Part shown: in pieces, positions 44,379 through 52,676 of the stretch
Layout of the letters: every line of letters begins with the position of its first letter
How positions within the stretch are numbered: position 1 is the first letter of the stretch
Assembly: GCF_035978755.1 (NCBI RefSeq)
Contig: NZ_CP108414.1
Span: 6,262,001 to 6,326,000 of the forward strand
DNA length: 64,000 bases
Direction: 5' to 3'
Origin: Streptomyces sp. NBC_01298
Lineage (GTDB): Bacteria; Actinomycetota; Actinomycetes; Streptomycetales; Streptomycetaceae
Position numbers and translations under genes: made by a program
Notes under the pieces: generated by a model
What the model saw: the letters and a program-made list of their open reading frames with translations, nothing else
The model's database searches: none
Told to the model about the DNA's origin: nothing

Positions 44379-45767
44379 CTATCCCTCCAAGGCGCGACGG
44401 GTCGCCGGACCGTAGACGCCCCAAGGGTCCTCGTCGATGCCGTTGTACGCCTGGAAGGTCGATACGGCCGCTTCCGTGCGGTTGCCGTACCGGCCGTCGT
44501 ACTTCCCGTGGTAGATGCCCTGCGCCGCCAGCAGGCGCTGGAGCTTCTCCACCTCGGGGCCCGAATCCCCGTACTGGAGGGTCGGCGCGTGTGTCGGGGG
44601 GCGCGAGGTCGGCGAAGAGGACCGGCTCGGGGTGGGCGACGGGGCGGCCGAGGGGGAAGACGTACGGCTCGGGGTGGGGGAGGCGGAGGGGGACGGCGAA
44701 GCGGACGCCGACCGGGAGGGGCTGGGGGAGGGCGACGGGGACGGCGACGGCGAGGGGCCGACGCTCTCGGCCGGCCGCGCCGGGGCGACCTGGGTGAGGC
44801 TGGTCAGGGGTGCGGAGGGCTTCGCGTCGACGAGGGTGGCCTCCGGCGAGGCGGAGTCCGAGGCGGCCCTCAGCGCGATGACGGCCACGCCGATCAGCAC
44901 GATGGCGGCCGCCGCGGCGGGGAGCGCGCGTATGCGGCGCCGCGGGGGTCTGGACGGGTACGGCCCGCCCGTACGGTCCATGCCGCGCGTGCCGTAGGCC
45001 GGGCCGGCCTGGTTTTCCGTGTGGGCCTCGGGGGACCCGTATGCGCCGTAGGTCGCGGCCGTCCCGGAGGGGCCGTACGCCGGGACGGGGCGCAGCTGCA
45101 TCGTTTCTTCGGGTAGCGACGCTACGGGTGTTCCGTACGCCGGAGTCCCGGCCCCCGCCGGGAGCGGCGCGGCGCGGGGCGGGCTGGGCGGCGGCGGGGT
45201 GCCGTTCGGCCCGGCCGGGCCGGGGTACGAGGATGCGGCGTCCGCCGGGCCGGGGTACGACGATGCGGCGTCCGCCGGGCCGGGGTACGACGATGCGGCG
45301 TCCGCCGGGCCGGGGTACGACGTGGTGGGCCCCGAGCCGGGGTAGGCCGAGAAGGCGGCCGTCCCGCCGGGGTGGTGCGGCGGGTTGCCCGTCGGCGCGG
45401 GGTACGCAGCGGGGCCTGCCGAACCGGGGTGAGCGGCGGCGCGTCCCGAGGCGGGGTGGGCCGACTCTGGCTGTGCGGCGGGGCCTGCCGGTTCGGTGCG
45501 GGGCGGGCCGGGGCGCGCGGCGGCGCCTCCTGGGGCGGGGTGGGTCGATTCGGGGTGTCCAGCGTTGCCTGCCCGGTCGCTGCGGGGCTGTGCGTCGGCC
45601 GTGTGGCCCGGGTGCGGCGTGGCGTCCACCGGGTCGGTGTGTGACGGCGGAGCAGCGGCCGGGTCGGGGTGGGTGACGTAGGGGCGGACGCGCAAGGGTT
45701 GGAAGCCTCGTGCGCAGTCGCAGGCTCCTTCCGTCGTGCCGCAATCCGGACAGTGCTCAGTGCTCAC
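44379..45767 (-). CDS. Membrane-anchored peptidoglycan-binding protein with zinc-ribbon start
   Basis: A 462-residue protein. The N-terminus MSTEHCPDCGTTEGACDCAR looks like a short Cys-rich metal site. A long disordered Pro/Ala/Ser region follows, with SYPGPADAAS-type repeats (about residues 150-180), then one membrane helix (LPAAAAAIVLIGVAVIALRA), a Ser/Pro linker (SPSPSPSPSPSPS) and a C-terminal PG_binding_1 domain (YGDSGPEVEKLQRLLAAQGI ... YGPATRR). It is predicted to have a cytoplasmic Cys-rich tail and an external cell-wall-binding domain. The same layout occurs in other streptomycetes. Confidence 0.8.
   Translation of the reverse strand: MSTEHCPDCGTTEGACDCARGFQPLRVRPYVTHPDPAAAPPSHTDPVDATPHPGHTADAQPRSDRAGNAGHPESTHPAPGGAAARPGPPRTEPAGPAAQPESAHPASGRAAAHPGSAGPAAYPAPTGNPPHHPGGTAAFSAYPGSGPTTSYPGPADAASSYPGPADAASSYPGPADAASSYPGPAGPNGTPPPPSPPRAAPLPAGAGTPAYGTPVASLPEETMQLRPVPAYGPSGTAATYGAYGSPEAHTENQAGPAYGTRGMDRTGGPYPSRPPRRRIRALPAAAAAIVLIGVAVIALRAASDSASPEATLVDAKPSAPLTSLTQVAPARPAESVGPSPSPSPSPSPSPSRSASASPSPSASPTPSRTSSPSAAPSPTPSRSSSPTSRPPTHAPTLQYGDSGPEVEKLQRLLAAQGIYHGKYDGRYGNRTEAAVSTFQAYNGIDEDPWGVYGPATRRALEG
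45211..45322. repeat. Coding 30-bp tandem repeat, 3.7 copies
   Basis: TCCGCCGGGCCGGGGTACGA... repeats with period 30 at 45241, 45271 and 45301, with a variant at 45211. In the minus-strand gene it encodes the SYPGPADAAS decapeptide repeat. Confidence 0.88.
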
Positions 45768-45895
45768 TCGAATCCCTCCCCTGGCCGCTGCCTGCGATTA
45801 TGCAGACCCCCGGTAACCCGCCCAACCCGCCCGAGAGGCCATAACGGGACACACCACTCAGGATGGAGGAGTCGATCAGGCCCGAGGAGGAGCCG

Positions 45896-47956
45896 ATGGT
45901 GCAGGACGTGACCACGGAGCCCGACCCGCGTAAGCGGACATCCGGCCCCAGCGCCGAACACGCCTCACGTGAGGTGCTCGTCTCCATCGGCGCGCTGCTG
46001 CTGGGACTGCTCATCTCCTCGCTCGACCAGACGATCGTGTCCACGGCCCTGCCGACGATCGTCAGTGATCTCGGCGGGATGTCGCACCTGTCGTGGGTGG
46101 TCACCGCCTACATGCTCGCCTCGACGGCCGCCACGCCGCTGTGGGGCAAGCTCGGGGACCAGTACGGGCGCAAGAAGCTCTTCCAGTCCGCCATCGTGCT
46201 CTTCCTGATCGGGTCCGCCCTGTGCGGCCTGGCACAGAACATGCCGCAGCTCATCGGCTTCCGCGCGCTCCAGGGACTGGGCGGCGGCGGTCTGATGGTG
46301 CTGTCGATGGCGATCGTCGGGGACATCGTCCCGCCGCGCGAACGCGGCAAGTACCAGGGGCTCTTCGGCGCGGTCTTCGGAGCCACCAGCGTGCTGGGTC
46401 CGCTGCTGGGCGGATTGTTCGTGGACCACCTGTCGTGGCGCTGGGTCTTCTACATCAACCTCCCCATCGGTCTCGTCGCCCTCGTCGTCATCGCGGCGGC
46501 CCTGAAGATCCCGGTGCGTTCCGAGAAGCACACCATCGACTACCTCGGCACCTTCCTCATCGCCTCCGTCGCGACCTGCCTGGTGCTCGTGGCCTCGCTC
46601 GGCGGCACCTGGGGCTGGAGCTCCCCGGAGATCCTCGGGCTCGCCGCCCTCGGCCTCGTCCTGCTGATCGCCTTCGTCATCGTCGAGCGGCGGGCCGTGG
46701 AGCCCGTGCTCCCGCTCAAGCTGTTCGGGATCCGGACCTTCACCCTCTGCTCGCTGATCAGCTTCATCGTCGGCTTCGCGATGTTCGGAGCGATGGTCTA
46801 CCTGCCGACCTTCCTCCAGGTGGTCCAGGGCGTCTCCCCGACCATGTCGGGCGTCCACATGCTGCCGATGGTGCTCGGACTGCTGATCACCTCCACCGTG
46901 TCCGGCCAGATCGTCAGCCGCACCGGACGCTGGAAGGTCTTCCCGATCGCGGGCACGGCCCTGACCGCGGTCGGACTGCTCCTCCTGCACCAGTTGGAGC
47001 GCACCAGCTCCACCTGGGAGATGAGCGTCTACTTCTTCGTCTTCGGCGCCGGCCTCGGACTGGTCATGCAGGTGCTCGTCCTCGTCGTGCAGAACTCCGT
47101 CAGCTACGCCGACCTCGGCGTCGCCACCTCCGGTGCCACCTTCTTCCGCTCCATCGGCGCCTCCTTCGGCGTCGCCATCTTCGGCACGATCTTCACCAAC
47201 CGGCTCGACGACAAGCTGGCCGGTGCGCTCAAGGGGATCCCGCTGCCCCCGGGGCTGGACACGAGCAAGCTCGAGGCCGACCCGCGCGCCATCGGCGCCC
47301 TCCCCGCGGCTCTGCGACCGCGCGTGCTCGACGCCTACGCCACCTCCATCACCGACGTCTTCCTCTACGCGGCGCCCGTGGTGCTGGTCGCCTTCGTCGT
47401 GGCCTGGTTCCTCAAGGAGGACAAGCTGCGTGCCTCGGTGACGGCTCCCGACGTCACCGAGACCCTGGCCTCCAACCCCGTCCACCGCTCCTCGCGGGAG
47501 GAGGTCGCCCGCGCCCTGACGACGCTCGGAACCCTCCAGGGCCGCAAGCACGTCTACGAGAAGATCACCGAGAAGGCCGGCTACGACCTGCTGCCCGCCG
47601 CCAGCTGGCTGCTGCTGCGGATCAACAAGTACGGCAGCGCGGACCCGGCCGTGCTGGCCGAGAGGACCATGGTGCCGCTGCGGGCCATCACGGACGCGGG
47701 CCGCCAGATCGAGGGGCGGGGGCTCGCCGTCCGCGACGGCCTGCCGCTGGTCCTGACGGCCAAGGGGCGCGAGAGCGCGCTGAAGCTGTCCGCCGCGCGG
47801 GAGGAGTCGCTCGCCGAGCTGCTCGGCGACTGGTGGACCGCGGACCGCCCCACCGACCTGTCCGAGCTGGTCGCCGAGATCAACTCGGAGCTCTGCGGTT
47901 CCGTCGACGAGGAGCCCTACGAGACCTTGCCCCGCCGGGACCACTCCGCCAGGTGA
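45896..47956 (+). CDS. MFS drug transporter (DHA2) fused to a MarR-like winged helix
   Basis: A 686-residue protein. Residues about 30-525 form a 14-segment EmrB/QacA-type antiporter ([19 protein letters not shown] in the first segment, [11 protein letters not shown] motif [14 protein letters not shown] motif C). After a short linker, about 130 cytoplasmic residues read as a MarR-like domain: helices around [20 protein letters not shown], recognition-like [20 protein letters not shown], wing [14 protein letters not shown]. Start ATG at 45896 preferred since GAGGAGG lies 8 bp before it; an ATG at 45863 is in frame but has no ribosome site. Confidence 0.82.
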   Translation: MVQDVTTEPDPRKRTSGPSAEHASREVLVSIGALLLGLLISSLDQTIVSTALPTIVSDLGGMSHLSWVVTAYMLASTAATPLWGKLGDQYGRKKLFQSAIVLFLIGSALCGLAQNMPQLIGFRALQGLGGGGLMVLSMAIVGDIVPPRERGKYQGLFGAVFGATSVLGPLLGGLFVDHLSWRWVFYINLPIGLVALVVIAAALKIPVRSEKHTIDYLGTFLIASVATCLVLVASLGGTWGWSSPEILGLAALGLVLLIAFVIVERRAVEPVLPLKLFGIRTFTLCSLISFIVGFAMFGAMVYLPTFLQVVQGVSPTMSGVHMLPMVLGLLITSTVSGQIVSRTGRWKVFPIAGTALTAVGLLLLHQLERTSSTWEMSVYFFVFGAGLGLVMQVLVLVVQNSVSYADLGVATSGATFFRSIGASFGVAIFGTIFTNRLDDKLAGALKGIPLPPGLDTSKLEADPRAIGALPAALRPRVLDAYATSITDVFLYAAPVVLVAFVVAWFLKEDKLRASVTAPDVTETLASNPVHRSSREEVARALTTLGTLQGRKHVYEKITEKAGYDLLPAASWLLLRINKYGSADPAVLAERTMVPLRAITDAGRQIEGRGLAVRDGLPLVLTAKGRESALKLSAAREESLAELLGDWWTADRPTDLSELVAEINSELCGSVDEEPYETLPRRDHSAR

Positions 47957-47977
47957 ACCGCCGAGCCGGGTGAACGG

Positions 47978-48565
47978 TCAGGCCAGGCGCTTCTCGAACC
48001 AGTGCTCGGCGTAAGGGCCGGAGCTGTACGCGGGTATCTCCGCGTACCCGTGGCGCGCGTACAACGCGCGGGCCTCCACCAGGTCGGACCGGGTGTCCAG
48101 CCGGACCCGCTCGGCGCCCAGCGCGCGGCCCGCGTCCTCCAGGACCCGGAGCAGTGCCGCCCCGCCACCCGTACCGCGGGCGCGCGGGTCCACGTACACC
48201 CGGGTGAGCTCGGCGGTGACGGGGTCCAGGAGGCGTATCCCGCCGCAGGCGAGGGGCCGGCCGTCGAGTCTGCCGACCAGGAACCGGCCCGTCGGCGCCG
48301 CGAGATCGTCGTCCGGGAAGTCCAGGAGGCCCTGGTCGATCTCGGCCTCGGTGACGGACCGCCGCCAGTACCGGCCGGCGACCTCCGCGTAGTACGCGCG
48401 GCGCAGCAGCGTGGCGTCCGGGGTGGTGAACGGCTCCGCGGTGACCTGCCAGGTCCCGCCCGCGGGCGGGGTGATGGGAGGCGCCGCGGGTGTGGGCGCG
48501 GGCGACGTCGTGGTCGTGGGTGGAGTCGTGGGTGCCGTCGTGGGGAGCGTCTCTCTGCTGGTCAT
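47978..48565 (-). CDS. GNAT family N-acetyltransferase
   Basis: A 195-residue protein. A Thr/Pro low-complexity leader of about 35 residues (TTAPTTPPTTTTSPAPT) precedes the GNAT fold: acetyl-CoA loop VYVDPRARGTGGGAALL (R/Q-x-x-G-x-G/A form) and the C-terminal ARALYARHGYAEIPAYS. Substrate unknown. ATG at 48565; a start inside the leader would remove no conserved sequence. Confidence 0.87.
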   Translation of the reverse strand: MTSRETLPTTAPTTPPTTTTSPAPTPAAPPITPPAGGTWQVTAEPFTTPDATLLRRAYYAEVAGRYWRRSVTEAEIDQGLLDFPDDDLAAPTGRFLVGRLDGRPLACGGIRLLDPVTAELTRVYVDPRARGTGGGAALLRVLEDAGRALGAERVRLDTRSDLVEARALYARHGYAEIPAYSSGPYAEHWFEKRLA

Positions 48566-48670
48566 GACGTCATTGTGGAGCCGTCTCCGGCCGCCCGCGC
48601 TGGAATATCCACAGGGCCGGGCCGATGATAGGAAAAGGGTCAAACCGTACGCACGAAAGGCGTGACCGTC

Positions 48671-49066
48671 ATGTCGGAGCATCCTGACTGTGCCCTGATC
48701 CGCCGCGGCTACGAGGCATTCGGCCAGGGCGCCATGGAGAAGCTGAGCACGATGATGACGGCCGACGTCATCCAGCACGTCCCCGGCGGCAGTCCCATCT
48801 CCGGGCACCACAAGGGGCGGGAAGCCGTCCTCGACCTCTATCGCCGGATGGGCGAGGAGACGCACGGCACCATGCGGCTCCACTTGGACAAACTGCTCGC
48901 GGACGGCCGTGGCCACGTCATGAGTTTCCACACAACGCGCGCCGATCGCGGAGACCGCGGGATCGAGATCCACGAGGGCATCTTCTTCACGATCGTCGGG
49001 GGGAAGATCAGCGACCTCGACGTCTGCATCGAGGACATCGGCGAGATGGAAGCCTTCTGGGCCTGA
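48671..49066 (+). CDS. SnoaL-like (NTF2-fold) protein
   Basis: A 131-residue alpha+beta-barrel protein: LIRRGYEAFGQGAMEKLSTM at the N-terminus, GHHKGREAVLDLYRRMGEET in the middle and IHEGIFFTIVGGKISDLDV at the end, typical of SnoaL-like/ketosteroid-isomerase-fold proteins. Enzyme activity not predictable. ATG at 48671 chosen because GAAAGG lies 10 bp upstream; the GTG at 48662 is too close to it. Confidence 0.85.
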   Translation: MSEHPDCALIRRGYEAFGQGAMEKLSTMMTADVIQHVPGGSPISGHHKGREAVLDLYRRMGEETHGTMRLHLDKLLADGRGHVMSFHTTRADRGDRGIEIHEGIFFTIVGGKISDLDVCIEDIGEMEAFWA

Positions 49067-49075
49067 GCCGGACAC

Positions 49076-49125
49076 GCGGTGAGAGGGGCCCGGAGCCAGC
49101 CTTGGCTCCGGGCCCCTCTCACCGC
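49076..49125. terminator. Very strong bidirectional hairpin
   Basis: Perfect 23-bp arms (GCGGTGAGAGGGGCCCGGAG... with its exact complement) and a 4-base loop GCCT, between two convergent genes. Confidence 0.9.
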
Positions 49126-49157
49126 GTCAGGCCTGTGCCAGACCCGTCGGACCTGTG

Positions 49158-49562
49158 TCAGCCCTGCTTCGGCGCCGCCTGCTGCACGACCTCGAACGAC
49201 CATACCGACGAGCCCGTGGCAGCAGGCTTCGGCCGCTCCGCGCCGCCACCGCCGCCGCCCGCGCCGCCACCGGCACCGCCCGCGCCGCCACCGGCACCGC
49301 CCGCGCCGCCACCGGCACCGCCCGCGCCGCCGCCCTGGTGGGCCGCCTTCATGGGCCCCTCCATCCACGCCTGGAAGTCCTCCTCGGAACGCCACCGCGT
49401 GTACACGAGATACTGGTCGGTGCCCTCGACGGGCCGCAGCAGCTCGAACCATTCGAAGCCGTCCGAGTTCTCCACGGAGCCGGCGCGGGAGGCGAACCGC
49501 TGCTCCAGAACCTCGCGCTGTTCGTCCGGGACGGTGAGGGCGTTGATCTTCACGATGCTCAT
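49158..49562 (-). CDS. Antibiotic biosynthesis monooxygenase (ABM) domain protein with Gly/Ala insert
   Basis: A 134-residue dimeric alpha-beta-barrel ABM protein. It begins MSIVKINALTVPDEQREVLE and contains VYTRWRSEEDFQAWMEGP, as in heme-degrading/antibiotic monooxygenase family members. Between that helix and the final strand (SSVWSFEVVQQA) sits an insert of about 32 residues consisting only of Gly and Ala, encoded by a 21-bp repeat. The insert falls where ABM proteins have a loop, so the fold may tolerate it. ATG at 49562. Confidence 0.85.
   Translation of the reverse strand: MSIVKINALTVPDEQREVLEQRFASRAGSVENSDGFEWFELLRPVEGTDQYLVYTRWRSEEDFQAWMEGPMKAAHQGGGAGGAGGGAGGAGGGAGGAGGGAGGGGGGAERPKPAATGSSVWSFEVVQQAAPKQG
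49243..49333. repeat. Coding 21-bp tandem repeat (Gly/Ala insert)
   Basis: GCGCCGCCACCGGCACCGCC repeats with a 21-bp period at least three times, flanked by partial units. On the minus strand it encodes GGAGGAG-type repeats inside the ABM protein. Confidence 0.8.
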
Positions 49563-49696
49563 GCCCGCCATCCTAGGTATCGCGCGGGGGATATCGTCGT
49601 CCCGGTAAATGAAGCACGCGGGATGAAACGCAGTACGAAACGCGGCAGCCAGGCGAAGTCAGGGTTGCAGTCAACAGGGCGGGAGGCCGGCGAGGC

Positions 49697-51742
49697 GTGG
49701 CTAACGCGGCGGAGCACAGTGGTGCGAACGGACATGCCGGGGTCATAGGCGGTAGCGGCGGAAGACTCGGGGCGGCACGCCTCATGCTGTGGGCGCTGGC
49801 CCTGCTGCTCGCCGTCAGGCAGGCCGCGGTCGTGCTGCGCGTGCCACCGGGCGAGTGGCTCAGCGGCTTCCACCTCCCGGGCAGCCTGCCGGGCTCGCTC
49901 TACACGAACGGCCAGTTCACCGGGACCCCCTTCGCGGGGCTGGTCCTGAAGCCGCTCCTGGGCCTCGCCGCGCCCTCGCTGGAGGTGGCCTGGACCTGCG
50001 TGACCCTGTTGCTGGTCGCCGCCGTCGGGCTGGTCGCCGCGCGCGCCCTGCCCGACCCCGTGCCCCGGCGCACCGCGCTGCTCGCCGCGCCCGTGCTGGT
50101 CGCGCTGATGATGGTCTCGCTGCCCGTCCGCGAGGCCGCGCTGCCCGGGCAGACCGCCGTGCTGCCGGTGCTGCTGGTGCTCCTCGCCGTGTTCCGGGTC
50201 CCGAGCGAGCGACCCTCCGGGTTCCTGATCGGCCTGGCCGCGGCGCTCCAGCCCGCACTGTTGCTCTTCGCTCCGCTGCTGTGGCTGTCCGGACGCCGGA
50301 CCACCGCCCGCTCGGCGGCCCTGGCCTTCGCCGGTGCCACCGCGCTGTCCTGGGCGGCCCTGCCCAGCGACTCGTGGACGTACTGGGTCCAGCACCTGGC
50401 CGGCACCGGCCTCGGCGGCGCACCCGACGGCCTCGCCAACCAGTCCGTGCACGGCGCGCTGCTGCGCCTGGGCCTCTCCGGCCCCGGTGAGATCCTCCTC
50501 TACGTCGCCCTCGCGGCCCCGATCGTCTGGATCGGCCTGCGCCGCGCCGCCCGCTACGCGCGCGACGGCCAGCTGCTGCTCGCTGTCGCGATCACCGGCT
50601 GCGTGGCCGTCGCCGTGTCCCCGACGGGCTGGCGCCACCAGCTGCTGTGGGTGCTGCTCGCGGTCGCGGGCAAGGTCGGCAAGCGGGCCGCCGACCGGCC
50701 CGTGTGGCCGGTGGCCGTGGTCCTCGCCATGACCCTGCCGAGCGACGTGCTGCTGCCCAACCTGGTCGCGCTGGCCCCCGTACGGGACAACGTGCTGCTG
50801 CTCGCGGCCCTCGCGGCGGCCTGCGCGGTGCCGTTCCTGCCGCGCTCCTCCCCGCACTGGCGCGAGCCGGTCCCCACGGCCTACGGCCGGCCCGCGCCCG
50901 CGCGGTGGGCGCGGGTGCCGCTGCTGCCGTTCTGGCGGCGGGTGCTGTCGCGTCCGAACCTGTTGCTGGAACTGCTCCTGATACGGGTCGGGTACTCGCT
51001 CTACTCGCACATCCGGGCCGCCGCCCCCACCAGCCGCACCCTCGCGGAGGGCAACGGCAGCCAGATCCACGGGATCGAGAAGGCGCTCGGCATCGACATC
51101 GAGCACGCGGTGAACCACGCGGTCGTCGGGGCGCCCTGGCTGGAGGCGTTCTTCAACTTCTACTACACCTCCTTCCACTTCGTGGTCCCACTGGCGATAC
51201 TCGCCGTCCTGTACTGGCGCCGCCCCAAGGACTACCGCTGGGCGCGGGCCTCGCTGGGCCTGGCCACCGTGCTGGCGCTCATAGGCTTCTGGCTGTATCC
51301 GCTGGCGCCGCCGCGGCTGATGCCCGGGCTGGGTTTCGTGGACACCGTGCACGGGGTGCAGGATCTGGCGAACCCGAGCTACGGGGCCATGACCGCGATC
51401 TCCAACCAGTACGCGGCGATGCCCTCGCTGCACTTCGGGTGGTCGCTGTGGTGCGGGATCGTGATCGTGATGATCGCGCCGAAGCGGTGGCAGAAGCTGC
51501 TCGGCGCGCTGCATCCGACGATCACTGTGTGCGCGATCGTCGCGACCGCCAACCACTGGGTGCTTGACGCGGTCGGCGGCGCGGTGGTCGTCGGAGCCGG
51601 GTTCGGGCTCGTCTACGTGCTGTCCGGTCCTCGGGGGGATGCCGTGCCGGCGGGGGTTTCCGTACCGCGGCCGCGGCGGCCCGAGCGGGTCGGGGCGGGG
51701 TCCGCGGGGTCCGCGGGGTCCGCGGAGCGGACTCGGGCCTAG
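49697..51742 (+). CDS. Bifunctional GT87-like / PAP2 membrane protein
   Basis: A 681-residue polytopic protein. The N-terminal part (to about residue 390) has about ten membrane segments of the GT-C glycosyltransferase 87 (DUF2029) kind, as in polyprenyl-phosphomannose-dependent transferases. After a cytoplasmic Arg/Pro segment the C-terminal part (about 415-650) is a PAP2/inositolphosphotransferase-like phosphatase: MPSLHFGWSLW carries one catalytic His and NHWVLDAVGG the other His/Asp. The fusion suggests coupled use of lipid-linked substrates at the outer face of the membrane. GTG start; ended by a strong hairpin. Confidence 0.82.
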   Translation: MANAAEHSGANGHAGVIGGSGGRLGAARLMLWALALLLAVRQAAVVLRVPPGEWLSGFHLPGSLPGSLYTNGQFTGTPFAGLVLKPLLGLAAPSLEVAWTCVTLLLVAAVGLVAARALPDPVPRRTALLAAPVLVALMMVSLPVREAALPGQTAVLPVLLVLLAVFRVPSERPSGFLIGLAAALQPALLLFAPLLWLSGRRTTARSAALAFAGATALSWAALPSDSWTYWVQHLAGTGLGGAPDGLANQSVHGALLRLGLSGPGEILLYVALAAPIVWIGLRRAARYARDGQLLLAVAITGCVAVAVSPTGWRHQLLWVLLAVAGKVGKRAADRPVWPVAVVLAMTLPSDVLLPNLVALAPVRDNVLLLAALAAACAVPFLPRSSPHWREPVPTAYGRPAPARWARVPLLPFWRRVLSRPNLLLELLLIRVGYSLYSHIRAAAPTSRTLAEGNGSQIHGIEKALGIDIEHAVNHAVVGAPWLEAFFNFYYTSFHFVVPLAILAVLYWRRPKDYRWARASLGLATVLALIGFWLYPLAPPRLMPGLGFVDTVHGVQDLANPSYGAMTAISNQYAAMPSLHFGWSLWCGIVIVMIAPKRWQKLLGALHPTITVCAIVATANHWVLDAVGGAVVVGAGFGLVYVLSGPRGDAVPAGVSVPRPRRPERVGAGSAGSAGSAERTRA

Positions 51743-51760
51743 CCTGCCGTGCGGCTACGA

Positions 51761-51807
51761 CGAAGGGGTGCCGGGGCGGTGTAGCAGCCCGCCCCGGCAC
51801 CCCTTCG
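51761..51807 (+). terminator. Terminator of the GT87-PAP2 gene
   Basis: Perfect 19-bp stem CGAAGGGGTGCCGGGGCGG / CCGCCCCGGCACCCCTTCG with a 9-base loop. Confidence 0.85.
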
Positions 51808-51885
51808 CGATGGATCGCCGCGTTCTGTCAGGATCCGCCCGCGGGGTGGCTTCCGCCACTCGGGGGGCGTGCATGGAGGGGGGCC

Positions 51886-52018
51886 GGGCCCTGCGGGGCT
51901 GTCCCCTACCCGCCCTTCGCCCGTTCCCCGGGCTCCGCCCGGACCCGTTGCCGCGTGCGGCGCCGTTGCGGGGGGCCAGCCCCCGGACCCCCGCTCCTCA
52001 AACGCCGGAGGGGCTGGA
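51886..52018 (-). repeat. Dispersed intergenic repeat, copy 3 (reverse)
   Basis: Reads GGGCCCTGCGGGGCTGTCCC, CGCCCTTCGCCCGTTCCCCG and, at the right end, CTCCTCAAACGCCGGAGGGG, which is the reverse complement of the element core. Same block order as copies at 4247 and 25156. The 425-bp gap between 51743 and 52167 holds the hairpin, this element and the tandem repeat that follows, and no gene. Confidence 0.85.
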
Positions 52019-52150
52019 TTGGGCCGGGGTGGGTTGGGATCGGCCCGGGGTGGGTTGGGTTCGGCCGGGAGCGGGTTGGGATCGGCCCGGAGCGGGCTGG
52101 GTTCGGCCGGGAAGGGGCTGGGTTCGGCCGGGAAGGGGCTGGGTTCGGCT
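52018..52150. repeat. Tandem 21-bp repeat, about 6 copies
   Basis: Units such as TCGGCCGGGAAGGGGCTGGG (20 of 21 bases shown) repeat from the end of the dispersed element to the DUF6193 stop region. Units alternate between GGGTGGGTTGGGA, GAGCGGGTTGGGA and GAAGGGGCTGGGT forms; the last two full units are identical. Confidence 0.85.
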
Positions 52151-52167
52151 GAGTGGGGGCAGCCGGG

Positions 52168-52518
52168 CTATTCGGCCGGGAGGTTGGCCACGACCAGGGC
52201 TATCGCCGCCCGGGCCGTGTCGGCTTCGCCCAGGACCGTGGTTTGGCGGGGGCCGCGGACGCGGAAGCGGCCGTCGGGGAGGGGTTCCACTGCCGGGGCG
52301 GTCACGGCGAAGGGGTGGCCCGCGGAGGCGCTGAACCACAGCGTGAAGTGGCTGGTGTACGGGTAGAGCCGGCGTAGTTCCGGCTCCTCGCGGGCGGCCT
52401 CGATGAGGGCCAGGACCCCCTGGCTCATGGGCTCGGACCCATCGCCGAGATCGACCATCCGCTGCCACGTCGTGGGCAGCCGCTGCCAACGTCTCGCGCT
52501 GGGGTCATCGAGGTTCAT
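52168..52518 (-). CDS. DUF6193-like protein
   Basis: A 116-residue protein, MNLDDPSARRWQRLPTTWQR..., whose middle ELRRLYPYTSHFTLWFSASA and end VLGEADTARAAIALVVANLP resemble the DUF6193 family described as natural-product biosynthesis-associated in streptomycetes. Function unknown; no catalytic motif visible. ATG at 52518; the upstream in-frame GTG/ATG gives an unlikely Pro/Arg extension. Confidence 0.68.
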   Translation of the reverse strand: MNLDDPSARRWQRLPTTWQRMVDLGDGSEPMSQGVLALIEAAREEPELRRLYPYTSHFTLWFSASAGHPFAVTAPAVEPLPDGRFRVRGPRQTTVLGEADTARAAIALVVANLPAE

Positions 52519-52676
52519 CCGGGCAGTCTGGGGGCCGGTTCGGGGCCAAGGCAATGATCTCGCAGGCAGCGAGACGGTAACGAACGGTGACCCGCGAGTA
52601 ACAACCGAGGGACGGCAGGGGCCGGGCGTGGGAGGTGAGGCCCCTGCCGTCCTGGATCACGGGTCAGCGGTGACCG

